DNA from: Phytoseiulus persimilis
Taxonomy: Eukaryota > Arthropoda > Arachnida > Mesostigmata > Phytoseiidae
Reading direction: 5' to 3'
Assembly: GCA_037576195.1 (NCBI GenBank)
Contig: CM075104.1
Location: 15,888,211-15,952,210, forward strand
DNA: 64,000 bases
Shown: positions 13,030-26,039 of the stretch, one piece after another
How the letters are laid out: the number at the start of each line of letters is the position of its first letter
Numbering within the stretch: the stretch's first letter is position 1
The notes under the pieces: generated by a model
Database searches by the model: none
The model's input: only the letters and a program-made list of their open reading frames with translations
What the model was told of the DNA's origin: nothing
Position numbers and translations under genes: made by a program

Positions 13030-16000
13030 TGGTCAATAACATGATATGAACGGGAGTTTTGAGGGAGCCATCATAATTTTCTTCCGAATGATACTCATTT
13101 GGAGCTCCAAACGAGCCTACGCAGGTGCGGTCCCTTTGTTTTCCGGCTGAACCTCTCAGCCAGCCTTCAGAAGTGTCCCGGAATCACCTTTCGGTATTGC
13201 TTCGGCAGGTGCGGTCCCGGCATCCTTCTTCTACCTCTGCACAGTTGACCATGACCCGCTTGAATGCGGGATTCTGCGTGTCCTCGATTTCCGGAGTCTC
13301 GATTTATCCTCAGCAGACGTTAGAGGTAGAGTTTTCTTGGTAAAAAAAAATGGAGAATATCGGGTGATTACCAAGAATCACTCATGACCCCGCTTTCAGA
13401 AGTTTCAGAAAAATCATCGAGAATCAAAAAGCGGGGCATCCAGTCGGCTCTCAGGTTCAAAGGAGCTCGAGTGGATCAGGTTTACATAATTGAGCGAGAA
13501 CCGGCGATTCGGATTTTAGGATTCCGACAAAACTGGGATTGCGAACCCCGGCTTTCACGCCATCATGGAACCTGTCAAGAAATACGCTGGCTCATGAAGA
13601 GAATAGGCCAGCCGAAAATTCGCAAATATCGTTTTCTTTCGGATCTGTCGTCGAATGTGAACCGCTCAACCGATCCGAGTGAGACGGCACCAGAATCCCG
13701 ACCTCGAGCCTGGGACCGGTACGCTCCGTTCGCGGCAGCCGATCTCCCCATCATCCTTCTCAAATCAGAATAATCTTCAACGATCATGATAATGGTGGGA
13801 AGACAGAGGGTCACAGTCGTATGTGCGCCGGAAACGCAGAATCGCTATTCTGTGATCTTTCGACCCTTCCAGGTCGACAGGATGTGACGGCTGGTGCGGG
13901 TGCGCCATTCCGATCGGATCTGAAAGCTCGCCCAATTCCGCGCATTGCGACATTTCTTCAACTCTTTGAGCTGCTGATGGCGGACCTTTGAGAGATCAGA
14001 GTAGAGCTCTTGGATTACCCGGTACAGAATCGGCAGAAGCGAATGTCCCCCAAGGCCTGCCGATAACGCATTCCTTTTTTTTCGCTCTATTTTTCAGAGA
14101 ATGTGTGACACAAAACGGCAGCTCTGCTCTCTCAGAGTTGATTTCTTTTTTTCCGTTTGTGATCACCATCAACGTCGATGCGTTCCAAACAGCAACGCTC
14201 GTGCATCAAATCCAACGAAAACGCCTTCCGGAGTTCACAACAGAAGATTCTCCGAGACGTGAGAACAACCCTCTCCAAACTGTTCGCTCCACGCTTCGCT
14301 GTGAGTAGGGTATAACTTCCTGCTTCGTTTCAGAAACACTCATCTCAACTGCGAAGTGCAACATTCCTCAGAATCCCGATGGTTTAGCGCCGTATTCGTA
14401 GCGCCGTTCACGGCTCTTTGCAGTCCTGATCATCCGGACACGTCCCTTGGAATCTTGAAGGAAGCCCATGGGTGAATGTTTCAAGGATCGAAGAGATCAA
14501 TGATGATACTACTGAGAGGGTTCAATGTCGAAAATTATTTCAACGGAAGGGGCAGGATCCGTGAATGTCTCGACCGAGACTCAGTCCCGAGTATGCTCAG
14601 TTGTAAATTCGTGTAATGAATGATGTCACTCACAGCCGTGGGCTCGATTGGATCAAAAGAAGGATCAGACTGAAAAAACATGTGAACGGATATCCATGAA
14701 TCGGCTCATATGGCGTGAGCTAGATGGACCGCGTGCAATTCCAATCAAGTCGGGGAAACCACGGATGATCGGGGTCGAGTCGGCAGCTCTGCGACGGCAA
14801 TCAGTTTACATTCATGTACGGAGTATCAAATCCGACAGATGACCACCGTTGTATCCTCGAAAGACCCGATGCCTCTTGGCACGCCACCATGGACACTCAA
14901 TGACGCGTAAATCACATCGCGGGAGATGCGGAGTCGCTCAACGAGCAGATGGCTTCTCGTTTCATGAGCTTCGCAAACCCATGAACGCTGTTTAGACTCT
15001 GAAATGGTTCTTGCGCATGGCCACGGACAAAAGCTGATAGGGATCGTCACGGTGAGAATCACAACAATGTGCCTGTTCAATATCAGCATGGACGACGAGT
15101 GTCACAGGCATGGGAGTCCTCAACAAGCTCCATGAGTTCTTTCCAGCACTCTCGGAACCCATGTTGGGATGGAGTGGGAATTGCTTATAAGGCAGGGCAT
15201 TCAGGGGGGGGGGGGGGGGGCGTAAAAGTCCGTTATGATACCGCTGTGCTGTATTGAACTGCGTAAAACGGTGATTTTCAGAGAGGATCCTGGCAAGTTC
15301 TCGATGGAGTCCAGCGTCTCGAAGCTCAATCTCACTATCGATGCCGCTTTGCTGTCAAGTCTTGTCACCTACCTCGATCTTCTCGAAACACCAATGGGCA
15401 ACGGATTTGGATCTGACTTGAAACATTCTTCATCGAGCTCTGCTCGAACAAATAATTTCACATTCGCTCGACCGACGCTGGAACGGGGTCCAAGAGTAGC
15501 TGGTTGAGTCTGGAATAAGAATACGCGATGTCAGCCTTGTTCGGAAAATGGCGGCATACTCAGCTGCTCGAATGAAGCTGGTCGTGTTGAATTCTCCGTG
15601 GCAAGCTCAAAAGCTACCGAAATGCTTTTCGTATTACCCTAGTAGAGTTCCGGCTCAGAGCGCGAAATAATTCTACGGCCGAAGGGAAGTCAAATGGTTC
15701 TCCGCAGTGTTTGTTATTGAACCGGATCCCAGGCGACCGGAGCACATCAGAATGTCAGCTTCCAGGGGATTCTGGAGCTTGTCGAACCTATACTCATGCT
15801 GCTCGCCCCAATCAGTTTTTCTCTCATCCCGACGAGAATCGTGTGCGCCGTCCAGCAGCCGTCTTCTTTCTTGATGTATTCAGAGCGTTTGACTTTCCTG
15901 TTGCTCTGGTCTCTTCCCTGATTCATCTTTTGCGTTGTGGTTTCTCACCGACTACTCCTGAAGCATTGCTGATGATTGATATCTTCGAGTGCGTTTAGAG

Positions 16001-17120
16001 CTGGTCGGATTGCTTGCATTCCCGGTGACCAAGGACCATGGACGATTTTCCCGACGACGCAACTGCCAAAGTATCCTCGTTCGCAATGAAGCGAGGGATT
16101 CCGATGTTTATCGATAACCTCAGAGCTAAGGCGCTCGACGCGGAAGACCCGCGAAACCCGAGCTCGAGGTTGGCAGGTTCCGAAAGCCGAAAGGGATCAA
16201 GTCGCCGTGGCCGGTCAGAGTTCTAGGAGTGCTCGTTCCCTTTTCCCCACTGCGTTTCGGGAGAGGCCATTTCCCGGGTTGGCCATGATTTGATAAGCGA
16301 AAGGGAGAGAGAATCAGACTGTAATAATTCCTGGAACAGGATTGGAAGGAACTCACACGGACCCATTTCTACCACGAGACGGAAAAACGACCCGACCAAA
16401 TCAGTAGAACGTGGGGACTGCATGGAAAGAGTGTGGGGTGATTTGGGGAACTTGGGGTATCATGCAATATTGTGGAAACGTGAGTCAACACAGGGGAAAC
16501 TCTGGATATCATGGGGGTGGCACCCACGGAGCCCATATCATGGCATAGTGAGCCGAGTCTCAGGAATACTACGAATCCAGAATCCATTCATGGATTCATA
16601 CGAATCATTCATGAATTGGGATGATGAGACTTTCGGTTATCTTCAGGTCCCAGTTGGAACTATGTCTTACCGGCTGTCCGTTTATATTGGTTATCGGTGA
16701 TTTGCATATACGAAATATGTCCTTACTGCTCCTGTCTGTCTCGATCACTATGATTCTACCAGAATTATCTGCTTCGGTGTCTCGACGGCCTTCCACATGT
16801 ATTTTCTGATCGAGGAGTAGAGCGGCATTGGCTTCCGAAGCAGCGTTTCCAACCGCTATTTCGAGGTTGAGATAGGAAACATTGAGCTTCGAAAATCCAC
16901 CAGGAGAAACCCGCTGAGATTCCAGGATCGGCCCCGTGAGTCGGAGGACAAGGACAAGATCATTGGCAAGGTGAGCACTCCCCCATGGCCCGATCGATCA
17001 TTCTGGGATCGGAAATTTCGGGCCCACGCAAGTTCGAGCAACTTCGGAAGTAACTTCGGGGGAATGCAGCGTTCGAGAGCTGAGGTCTAGTTTCCAGGAG
17101 GTGCGTCCCGGAAAAAGTTA
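13030..17120. other. Intergenic stretch with a G17 run
   Basis: No gene, RNA gene or transposon was recognised. The only structural feature is a run of 17 G at 15204-15220. Small inverted words such as GAATCCATTCATGGATTC occur near 16576. Confidence 0.5.
15204..15220. repeat. Poly(G) tract, 17 G
   Basis: Seventeen consecutive G on the plus strand. A run this long can form G-quadruplexes and is prone to slippage and sequencing error. Confidence 0.97.
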
Positions 17121-17314
17121 CTCTAAAATCCCGAAGATAACGAACCTTTTTCTCACGTTTTCTCCTGAACGAACCGCATCAGATGAGGTCGCTGTCTGCA
17201 AACTTCTAAGAAGTTGTTATCGGATGGAGTCGCTATCGGGCAAGTTCGTTATCTGATGCGACTTTCCAGGGAAAAAACGAAAAAGAAAGGTTCGTCATTC
17301 GCGGTGTTTTAGGG
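17121..17314. mobile_element. TA-flanked foldback MITE, 194 bp
   Basis: The left end reads CTCTAAAATCCCGAAGATAA and the right end, reverse-complemented, CCCTAAAACACCGCGAATGA. The two arms keep matching inward through 'ACGAACCTTT', 'CGTTTT' and 'CGCATCAGAT', so about 70 bp at each end is inverted and nearly the whole element can fold into one hairpin. TA dinucleotides flank it (17119-17120 and 17315-17316), the target duplication of Tc1/mariner-type elements. It has no coding capacity. Arm identity of roughly 70-75% by eye suggests an old copy. The superfamily is inferred from the TA flank only. Confidence 0.72.
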
Positions 17315-17316
17315 TA

Positions 17317-20300
17317 ATGATCAGAGCTCCCTTGTGACCGGACATGTCATTTTCCGTCCGTTTGTCCGGTTTTCTCGAGCAACCGAGAAAATGTCCGGTT
17401 TTCAAACTCATAGATCGAGTGATCAACCATGGCTTTGAATGAACTTCTCCATTGAAAAGTTTGGTGATTTTCGGGCAACAGAACGCGAGATGACTCCGGG
17501 ATTGTAAAGGGAAGAGTGGAGAGCGGTTTTCCAACGGCCGGAATATCGGTCCTCGGTCTTTATCTGCGGAGCTATGTATAGACAGTGTTAACGGAGTCTC
17601 AAACGATCGCGAGGTGTAGTTCCCGATCGACGTCACGCCCTCTGGCGGCTTCGTCGATATGAAACCACCTGAGCCAGTGATCACACGCGCCACCCTCTTT
17701 AATGTAGGAGTGGAGCCATCATTTTCCATGCACAAAATCTTTTTTTTTTTCGGACAGACGACATGGTTTGTCGCGATCGGACATAGGGAGGCTCTATCGA
17801 TACAGTCAATGCGGAGCTACTTCTTGACGAAGAAAGAGCCTATGACGGTATTTAAGGTGGTCCGATCGAAGAGGTCACCATTTGACACTCTCACATGCTC
17901 AATTTATCTGAAGGGAGTCCGAAATTCGCATGTCCGGGGGACTGATGTCCGTTTCTCGCAGAGAAAAATATCATATGAGAGCTCTGGTTATGATCGATGG
18001 ACAAATATGGCCAATAGGTTGGGATCAAGTGAACGCACCTCTTCTTTTTCGATTCCTCGCTCGAGAGTGTTCTCAGAACGGATCGATTTCCACAGACGTT
18101 CCACAGATTTTCGAGTTCATTACGCTGCACTTCGAAAATCAACGACGTCGAGTATCGAGACGCGTCTGGGGGCAGGTTCTGGCAGTTCCATTGGAGAGAG
18201 CCCGACTTGAGTACTGCGCAGCTCGGGGAAGGATGACTGGAGTTGCCATTCTACCCCAAAAATAGAATCATTAGACCGATCCTACGACTTTGACCTTTCC
18301 TCGAACTATTCATCGATGGCCGTGAGCTAAGGATGTTCTGCAGTGGCGAACACTCCTCATCTGGAAGAACCTCGAATGTTTTCTTCGGAAACGCGCGGAA
18401 AGATTCCGGGGGTAAAGTGTCGCTCTGACAGAGAACGAGAATGAGTGGCTCATTGCGTGCTGTAGAATACGATCCATTCCCCGTCAAAAAAAATCACACA
18501 GAACACAGGAACCATGAGTCAACGAAAATTGCTCACACTGCATGGAGCGGACAACAAGGCGTGAGATCGTGTGACCTGCTTCGATAGTCTTCAACAACCT
18601 TCCAAGAGTCACAACCTCGACTCAGTTCCTTCAAAACCGACATGACGCCGGTCACAAAGCCACAGAGGCCGAAACGCTAGATGCTGGAATTGATTGTATC
18701 CATTGTTATCTAGGTATCGATCGTATAAATACTCGGTATTGAACCACAACAGTCTGTGATCCATCCGCTGTGTTCACTCCGGCAAAGTTTCGTCCACATA
18801 TCGCTCAAATATTCGGTATCATTCTTGTAGTAGAGGGTGAATGACATCTCGCAGTACACGAGCTTGAAACCGTCGACGTAACTCCGGTATCTGCCAATGC
18901 GGACGACATCTGGGAGGGGCCGTTCGAAGCATCAGGCTCAACAGTGGAAAATTCCCGAGATTAGGTTCGGATCAGAATGAGCGGGTGTTCCGAATATCTG
19001 ATGGCCCGAATGAGCGATTACGCTGAAGCGTCACCCAAGAATCCCGGGAATCAGATTTAATATCTGTGCTTGTGGAGCGGCGGCCAAGTACACCTCACGA
19101 GAGGATCCGGAGTGAGAATCGAAGAATCAGGGAACTTGACGTTCCTCGCAGGTTACAGCCATGTCTTCTCAGGACGTCCTACACTCGTGGTGGAGGCTTC
19201 GAGACGGGATACCTAAGCTCAAACGGCGCTTTTGAAAGAACCAACGAGCGGACCTGACTCTTGGGGCTCTCGCGACTTTCGCAGAACACCCTAATGGTGT
19301 GGGCGAAATTCCTGGCCTAAACGCTCCTAGTACGCGTAGGGCATTGTGTGAATGCGATATCAGCGTAGCCCTTCGCGACCATGAGTGGGGATCGAGGTTC
19401 GCCAGGTGACGGCAGGGCCGCGAGACAGCCTTCGTATCGTCCGGGTTCGTCCCTGGGGAACGATTCCGTGTTCCACGCTCTTGAGTGGATCCTCTAATTC
19501 CGTTTCGTGTCGGTTCCTGGAAAGTCGATTGAAAATCTCCGGATCTCCGAATCTATTCCGGTCCCAGGATTCTACTGATTGTCGACTTCAGGGCGAAGAA
19601 CCTCGGTTTGGAGGCAGCGATCGATCTCGGTCGTCGTCAGTTCCCAAGATGCAATCCCGAGCTCGTCATTCTCCATCGCTTTCGCATTGCCCATCCCGTT
19701 ACGCCCCGGCTCCTCAGAACGATCCTTCGTTACACCGCCTCGTTCAAACTCGAGCCCAACCGTCCGAGAACGCATCGCCTTCTGGAGAAGGACTGTGTTT
19801 CCCACGTTGCGGCGTCGTCACGTAATTCCGCAAGCTCAGCGATGGCATCCCGGATCTGGTTGATATTCCTCCTCCAGTGCAACAATTCTGTTTTCAACAG
19901 CGATCACTGTGTACCTCCCGTTCTCTGGGATCGTCAGGGCGAGCTGGAAGACTCTTCGCATTCCCTGCCGATTCATTCACTACGGAAAATGTTACGTCGT
20001 CTAGAGGAATAACTTCGGATAAAACACCTTCTCCGACCTGCCAACGGCTGCCGAGACCTGGCGGGTATCCATCCCTTGTCTCAGAATTGAGCGCTCAGCT
20101 TTTTTGTCTCCTCTCAAATGGATGGCGTGGAATATCCGGAAACTGGAACTTTGAGGAGAGGCACGTCTCCTTCTGGGGAACCCAAGATCTGTCAGACCGC
20201 CAGGAATTGTCTCTGACGGAAATGGGGGATGTCAGCTTACGGCCTCGTCAGATCTCAGGATCTAGAGACCGCACAAGGACTCCGGCATTCCTTCTTCGGA

Positions 20301-22184
20301 GAACTTGACGGAAGTACAGGCACTGAAAGCATTCTTACCGGAGGTAACTGGACGAGATTCGATTCAACCCGATTACGGCGAACACCCGGAATCAGTTAAA
20401 TATTCCCGAATCGAAGAGACTTTTAAGTGCCATCGCAAGCGCGATATAAAACGGAGTGCTGGTTTCAACTCCACATTCATATCTCTCTTCACTTTGTTTG
20501 CTGGACTCCCAGTAGGACGATTACGTCTCAAAGAGGAGAACGGATGATCTCGGAACATGAGGAGTCTGGTAGCTAAGCCCCCGAAGATCGTTGGACTCTA
20601 TTAGAGTATCACTCAATTCAGTGTAGAGAACGAGTCGTCGAGTCTGAGCGGTAGGTATATGTAGCGAAGGAGCCTTAGTCATGTTTGTTCGTGTGTTACA
20701 ATGATCTGTGGCTTGCTCTGATGTCTGCGGACGTACAGCGCCATCCGTGCTCAAATCATTAGAAGTCATTCGGTCAATAACCACGTTCTTCGTTCCCGAG
20801 TTTTCGAGGGGTTGAAATCCAGGTACCCAGCTCGATTGTTCCGGTCGTGGAGCTCAAACTCAAAACCGCGACTTTCATGACAATGAGACCGTCTTCGGTT
20901 AAAGCAATCGACCGGGACTTTCTGTGGCAGACCCAACAAGAGAGAGGAATCATCGGAGAGAGATATTTGCTTCCCAGATGTGTTAGATGAACGGACGGAT
21001 CGGAACGCTCCCACTCGGAACCTCTGGGCTCTTTCATCGGAATCATTCCCGAAATCCTCCTGAGGAAATTCGCTCTTGCCTACACACCATACTGGCCTGG
21101 TATCCAAACCGCGAGGGAGTCTTAAGCCTACTATCGAGCGAATTAATGACCGAGAACGTCAACGAGCTTATCGCATACGTCACTTAGTATCCGGCACAGA
21201 AGAAGCAGATAGGCCTTACCTGATCGGCGGACGCATCGAGGGAGTCGAGGAGTAATTCTCGAAGCTGAGAGAGGCAAGCAGAGGAACTGGCAAGGGCGGA
21301 GCTATTTGCTCCACGATGTCAGCGTCCGTGCAGGAACCCATGGCCACACGGTGCGCGGTTTTCCGAGCTTTACCAGATACCAAGGATTATGGAGAGGAGT
21401 CGAGTTCGGGCTCCCATCAATTGGCCTTCCAAATTGGAATTTCTCCACTTTATCCGATCGGTGATCTGAGCTGAGGACAAGTTCATCGCATGGATCCTGC
21501 TCCCCAATGAAACATGGCTCTATGTTCCTAAGCCCGCCAACCTGCCTTAATCGAACTGATTCAGTTTTCTGTCCTGGATGGAAAAACTGGATAGGTTCGA
21601 GTTTCCAGCGGAAAAAAGAGGGCACATCGACCCGGCAACTCTTTAGACGAAAAGGTTTGAATAAATCCCAAAACTCCCTAGCTTCGGGAGAGAATTCGAA
21701 TCCAGCCTCCGTGACGAGATACGGGGCATTGGATCGAGGACGAGATTCATTCAACAGGTCAGTGATTTTGTGGCACTGATGAGATCGTTTGTCGATTTCG
21801 AGCTCTGGGTGATCGTCGTCATTTCTTGAGCGAATCCATTGAATCTTTTCCCGCATCCGGTAAAACCCACACGAACTCCACCGGTTGACTTGAGACGTTT
21901 CCCGGGCAGTTTTCTGGATCAGGTCGAAATGAATGGCATTTCCTGAGCCGCTCTAGGAGAGGCAATTTTCGACCGATAGATGCGAATAAAAAGAGGAATA
22001 AATGCGTCATCCTCCTAGCTATCCATCGCAGAAGGAGCCGTGTTGTGAGCTAATGAAAGAAGCGGACGAAAATCCCGAGCTACGTTGACCGCCCTGTGTG
22101 CGCAGAACAGTGGAACACTACACGCAACGTACGGGGACACAATACAACCTGATGATGAACATCTTCTAAAGGCTCGGATATTGG
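17317..22184. other. Intergenic stretch, nothing recognised
   Basis: Only scattered short open frames are present, without domains or splice-compatible chains. No repeats or RNA genes were recognised. Confidence 0.45.
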
Positions 22185-22237
22185 AGCGTTCCTGCGAATG
22201 ACTGGGAAGGGATCTCTCGGATTCGAAAACCTCCCAT
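22185..22237. repeat. Left copy of 53-bp LINE target duplication
   Basis: It begins AGCGTTCCTGCGAATGACTG and matches 23004-23056 at all but about four of 53 positions. The two copies bracket the LINE fragment exactly. Confidence 0.82.
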
Positions 22238-23003
22238 TCTATTCGCAAACAGCCAGATAGGCCGGAAGCCTGGCTGTTGGCACTGATTGCACAGCAAAAG
22301 TGATTACAAATGACAAATGTCCAGACATAGATGGCCAAAACTGATCCCAGAGGCAATGGAAACATGCAACATATTTAGCTTAGCATACAAGAGAATGCGA
22401 CACCTCAAGACAATGTACGAATGTGAGAACATAGAAGCTCCGAAACCGACAGTAGGTGGTAGAAGCTGGAAATCCTTCCGCAAAGAGGTGGAAGAACAAA
22501 TAAATGCATAAAAGGACAAGGAATGGAAAGTAAATCCAGCCTAGAAAGATATGTGAAGAACAAGAGGCAGAAAGGCACGATAGATCATATATATGACAAC
22601 TCCAGAGGGAGCACACTCATTGCCAGTGCAAGAGCGGGCTCCCTCAACACCAACTCTTTTAGAGCAAGATTCGAAGGAGGCGATGGTAAATGTGTGTAAT
22701 GCGGACATCTTACAGAGTCCCTAGAACACGTGATAATGGAGTGCAAGGAAGAACAGCGAAATGAAGCGGAGATCTGCAGAAGACTAGGCCTGCATGAAGA
22801 CTCAACGAGAGGAAATGTAGAGCGGAGCAAACGGAGTCTTGAAAGATGGGAGAGAGCCACGAAAGAACACATCCCACGCTCCTGCTAGATTGACGACTAA
22901 CAACCCTAACCAGCAGAGTGTACTCGTCCCCGCGCACGGGGTTTCTGGCATATAACAAAGTGTATATGGGTAAGAAATGGTTAATAAACCAATCCATCAA
23001 TCA
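22238..23003 (+). mobile_element. 5'-truncated non-LTR retrotransposon (LINE) 3' end
   Basis: The fragment keeps only the C-terminal part of the second LINE protein. One frame (22317-22511) gives 'SWKSFRKEVEEQ'. After a frame change the reading from about 22522 gives 'SKSSLERYVKNK', 'YDNSRGSTLIASARAG' and a zinc-knuckle-like C-x2-C-x7-H-x4-C ('CGHLTESLEHVIMEC', with one stop between its first two cysteines), then 'SLERWERATKE' to a stop near 22888. The 3' end carries AATAAACC and a short CAATCCATCAATCAA tail, like the tetranucleotide tails of several LINE clades. It is dead: severely truncated, one frameshift and at least one stop. The sequence type resembles tick/mite LINEs as I remember them; the clade is not settled. 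Confidence 0.8.
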
Positions 23004-23056
23004 AGCGTTCCTGCGAATGACTGGGAAGGGATCTCTGGGATTCTAGAACCTCCCAT
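23004..23056. repeat. Right copy of 53-bp LINE target duplication
   Basis: It starts directly after the CAATCAA tail and repeats 22185-22237 with about four mismatches, which implies an old insertion. Confidence 0.82.
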
Positions 23057-25990
23057 GATACCGATGACACGAGAAAGAAAAGAAAAAAAAAACATTTTCC
23101 GGCGTAACAACAAAGCTATTACCGGGGTTGGAGGTCATTGATTCCGATTTTATCAGCCGTTTCTCCGAATTCGCTCTGTTTTTTCCTTGGTTTATGCCCC
23201 ATCCGATCACGCTCAACTTTGTCTAAAAATGTTCGCAATCGTGGTTTCTATTGGGGAGTTCAAGCGGAGTTGGCTCTGAGGGCTCAGTTTTTCCGTCATG
23301 AGCTGAAGGAGTGGCAGCTCTCCAGAGGCAACTCGCCCACACTGACGTGTGATCTTTTCCAGCTCGGGAACTGTGGCTCCGAATCACACAGACCGAAACC
23401 AAACGGACAAGAAAATCACGAAAGCTCGCAAAATCAATGAATCAAAAAACTGGAGCGATAAGCCTCTGCCCAGGTGATAGATTTCCCGTTACGTTTCGGA
23501 TGTCGGGCTGTGTTATAATCGAGGTTCTCATGTTCAGGGTCAATATAGATTATCTGCCATGAGACGTGGATTTCTCTCCGGAAAATGCGTTGCATGAGCA
23601 GTGGTTTTCAAACCTGTCAAGCCCGTGGCAGCCCTAACACCAGAAAGAGAGTGGAGGGTTCAATGTCAAGTGTCGGATCATCAAGTCTCACCGCCGTTGT
23701 CGTCGTCGATCCCCGTGAACGACTCTCATTACAGCAGCTCAATGCCCGCCCCGCACAAAAGGAACAGACGACGGAGCATTGTCTTCTCGGCATCGCTCCG
23801 GAGGATCAGTGATTGCCACCGGGGGATGTCTTTCCTCTGGCCGGTACGGAAGAGCAGGCATTGCTCCTTCAAACGCTTTGCGAAACATTCCAATTGACGG
23901 GAAGAATTCAGATCCAATGGATCCTTCGGCGAAAACTTCCAGAAAAGTTTCTTCTGGTTCCTTGACGTTATCTGTCCATTCCCGAACGAGATCCTCGTTG
24001 AGCTTCCCGATCGTGTGCGAGTGACATGCAGATTTGGAAAGTCCTGCAGAACAGGAGCCATTTGTGGACCCCACTCATCATTCACACCTCGCAGATGAGC
24101 GCGAAGGTTTCCAACGAGGCAACCATTCATGTTCAATAGTGGCTGTATCGATCCCAGCTGAGTATTCCGAGGTGGTCAAATTTCCCTGCACTTCCATCCA
24201 GACGTAAACTGCCACGATCTCAGGCGCCTGCGTCGTCAATCTCCATCGCGTGGAGTTTCCTCATGATGGTTCCAATACATATTGTTCATTTCCCATGTGA
24301 ATTCTCGGGTGTCGCAAGTTGCCGTATTTTGTGGGCGCGGGGTGTGGGCAGCTAGGTCATTCGGCTTTGTTACAGTTTCGGGGTGAAATTCATCCCATCT
24401 CGACCAAATCTCCGACGATGAATTGGTCCAGGTCCCTTGTGAGAGCCAGAGTGTTCCGATACATCTAAACCGCTGAATCATGACTCTCCGAACTCGATCA
24501 CCCTCTGGTAGATGAGACCTGCTCCTCCTCTGTTCCGATGCAAATCGGGTTCAATTAGTCAATAGTCGCTTCGTTCCCATGGAAATTATTTAAAAACAGT
24601 ACACAGTAGTCCGAAGCGTTTTTTTTTTTACAGGCCAACTGTCATGCGAACGCGTCTCAGAAGTATCTGAACTGGAGGAGGCTTATGGTGAAGAGTTCGT
24701 CTTTGAGTACCCCAGTAATACGGCGCTACGGAACCTATCATTGATACGAACCGTACCGTAGCACGGTAGTACGGAGTACGGTCTCAGACTCGGATGCCGC
24801 ATCAATAATACGGTCCGTAGCGCCGTATTACAGTACGGACCGTATTATGATACGGACCGTATTTTCGGAAATCAGCCGTATTCCGTACTACGGAGTGCAG
24901 GGTGTAGTGGTGAAGATGAATAATATTCTCTCGAGACTCGGAAACTCTCGGCAGTTTAGGACTTGTCTTCCTGATTTCACGGCACCATCGTATCGATCCC
25001 TTGTCACTGCATGGGAGGCCGATGACACAGGCGGTTTCCTCGCATTCGCCGCGAGGTCTTCAAACTACGATTAGGGTCCCGATACAACCAATATGCCGTT
25101 CAATAAAGAGTCACCGAACTCTGATGAGTCATTTCAATATAGGTTCAGGTTGAGCCTGCAGGCCGGCATGATTTGAGGATCAGTATCTCAGAACAGTGCT
25201 CCTCACAGAAGGGCCTGCGGCCCCCGGGGCAGCCTGACGGGGCGCGGAGTCTCGAGGCCGATTCATACCATCAATGTAGTCTTGCTGTCGTGTCATGTTC
25301 TCTCGGAACTCCGGGAAACAATCGTTCCGCTGACTTAGAGGAGACTGCTCGAGGCGCGCATGCGTTGCCGACGAGAAGAATCGTCAAAGACACAATCAAA
25401 AGGACGACTCGAGATCGAAAGTGACGGGATCGGCACCTTTGGTTGGGTTTGCATCTCTCACGGGGAGAACTGATCTCAGTGAATGGGGCGACCTCTCACT
25501 TCGAGCTTGTCATCTTATTCCTCCACGGAGAATCCGAGGAGTATGAGTAGAACAGTCCTCATCATTTGGTTTTGTTGTTGGTTTCGCCCTGAAGCTTGAG
25601 CTCATCGGGACCTCAGTGACAGGGTATAGATCAACCTGGAAGAAGTTCTTCCGGAGGTGATAAGTAGGTTACCATCTTCATCCCAAGTCACGCTCGTTCA
25701 TAACTGCACGAGGGTCAGCACTTGCGTCAAAGTTAATGTGTTGCATGGAATCGCTGCTCCATCGTGGCGTGAAGGACCAGCGGCCTCTCGTTCCTCTGTC
25801 ATCGTCAAACATATCTCAACGGGATGCCGATCATGCTATTGGCGCGCAGACATCAACTGCAATTTCTCACCCGAAACCAAGTCCGGAACCGAGTCTGCTT
25901 TGCCCGACATTCAGGATGGATCTGAGGCATTTTCCCCCGGAAATATTCATCTCATGGATCCCGGGTCGCGCATCCTCCATATCCTGAATG
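23057..25990. other. Intergenic stretch with one palindromic cluster
   Basis: No gene was recognised. A T11 run lies near 24620, and the TACGG palindrome cluster (24716-24870) is listed separately. Confidence 0.45.
24716..24870. repeat. Foldback cluster of TACGG palindromes
   Basis: TAATACGGCGCTACGGA (24716-24732) recurs as its exact reverse complement at 24814-24830, a 17-bp perfect inverted repeat around an 81-bp loop. The loop and right flank are themselves full of TACGG/CCGTA words, and TACGGACCGTATT occurs twice in tandem just right of the hairpin (near 24834 and 24849). It looks like a small foldback element or the core of a satellite. I see no target duplication and no coding. Confidence 0.75.
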
Positions 25991-26039
25991 TGGAGATCGG
26001 AACTGGAGGAATCTCAATGAGAGTGATCGGAGATGTGCA

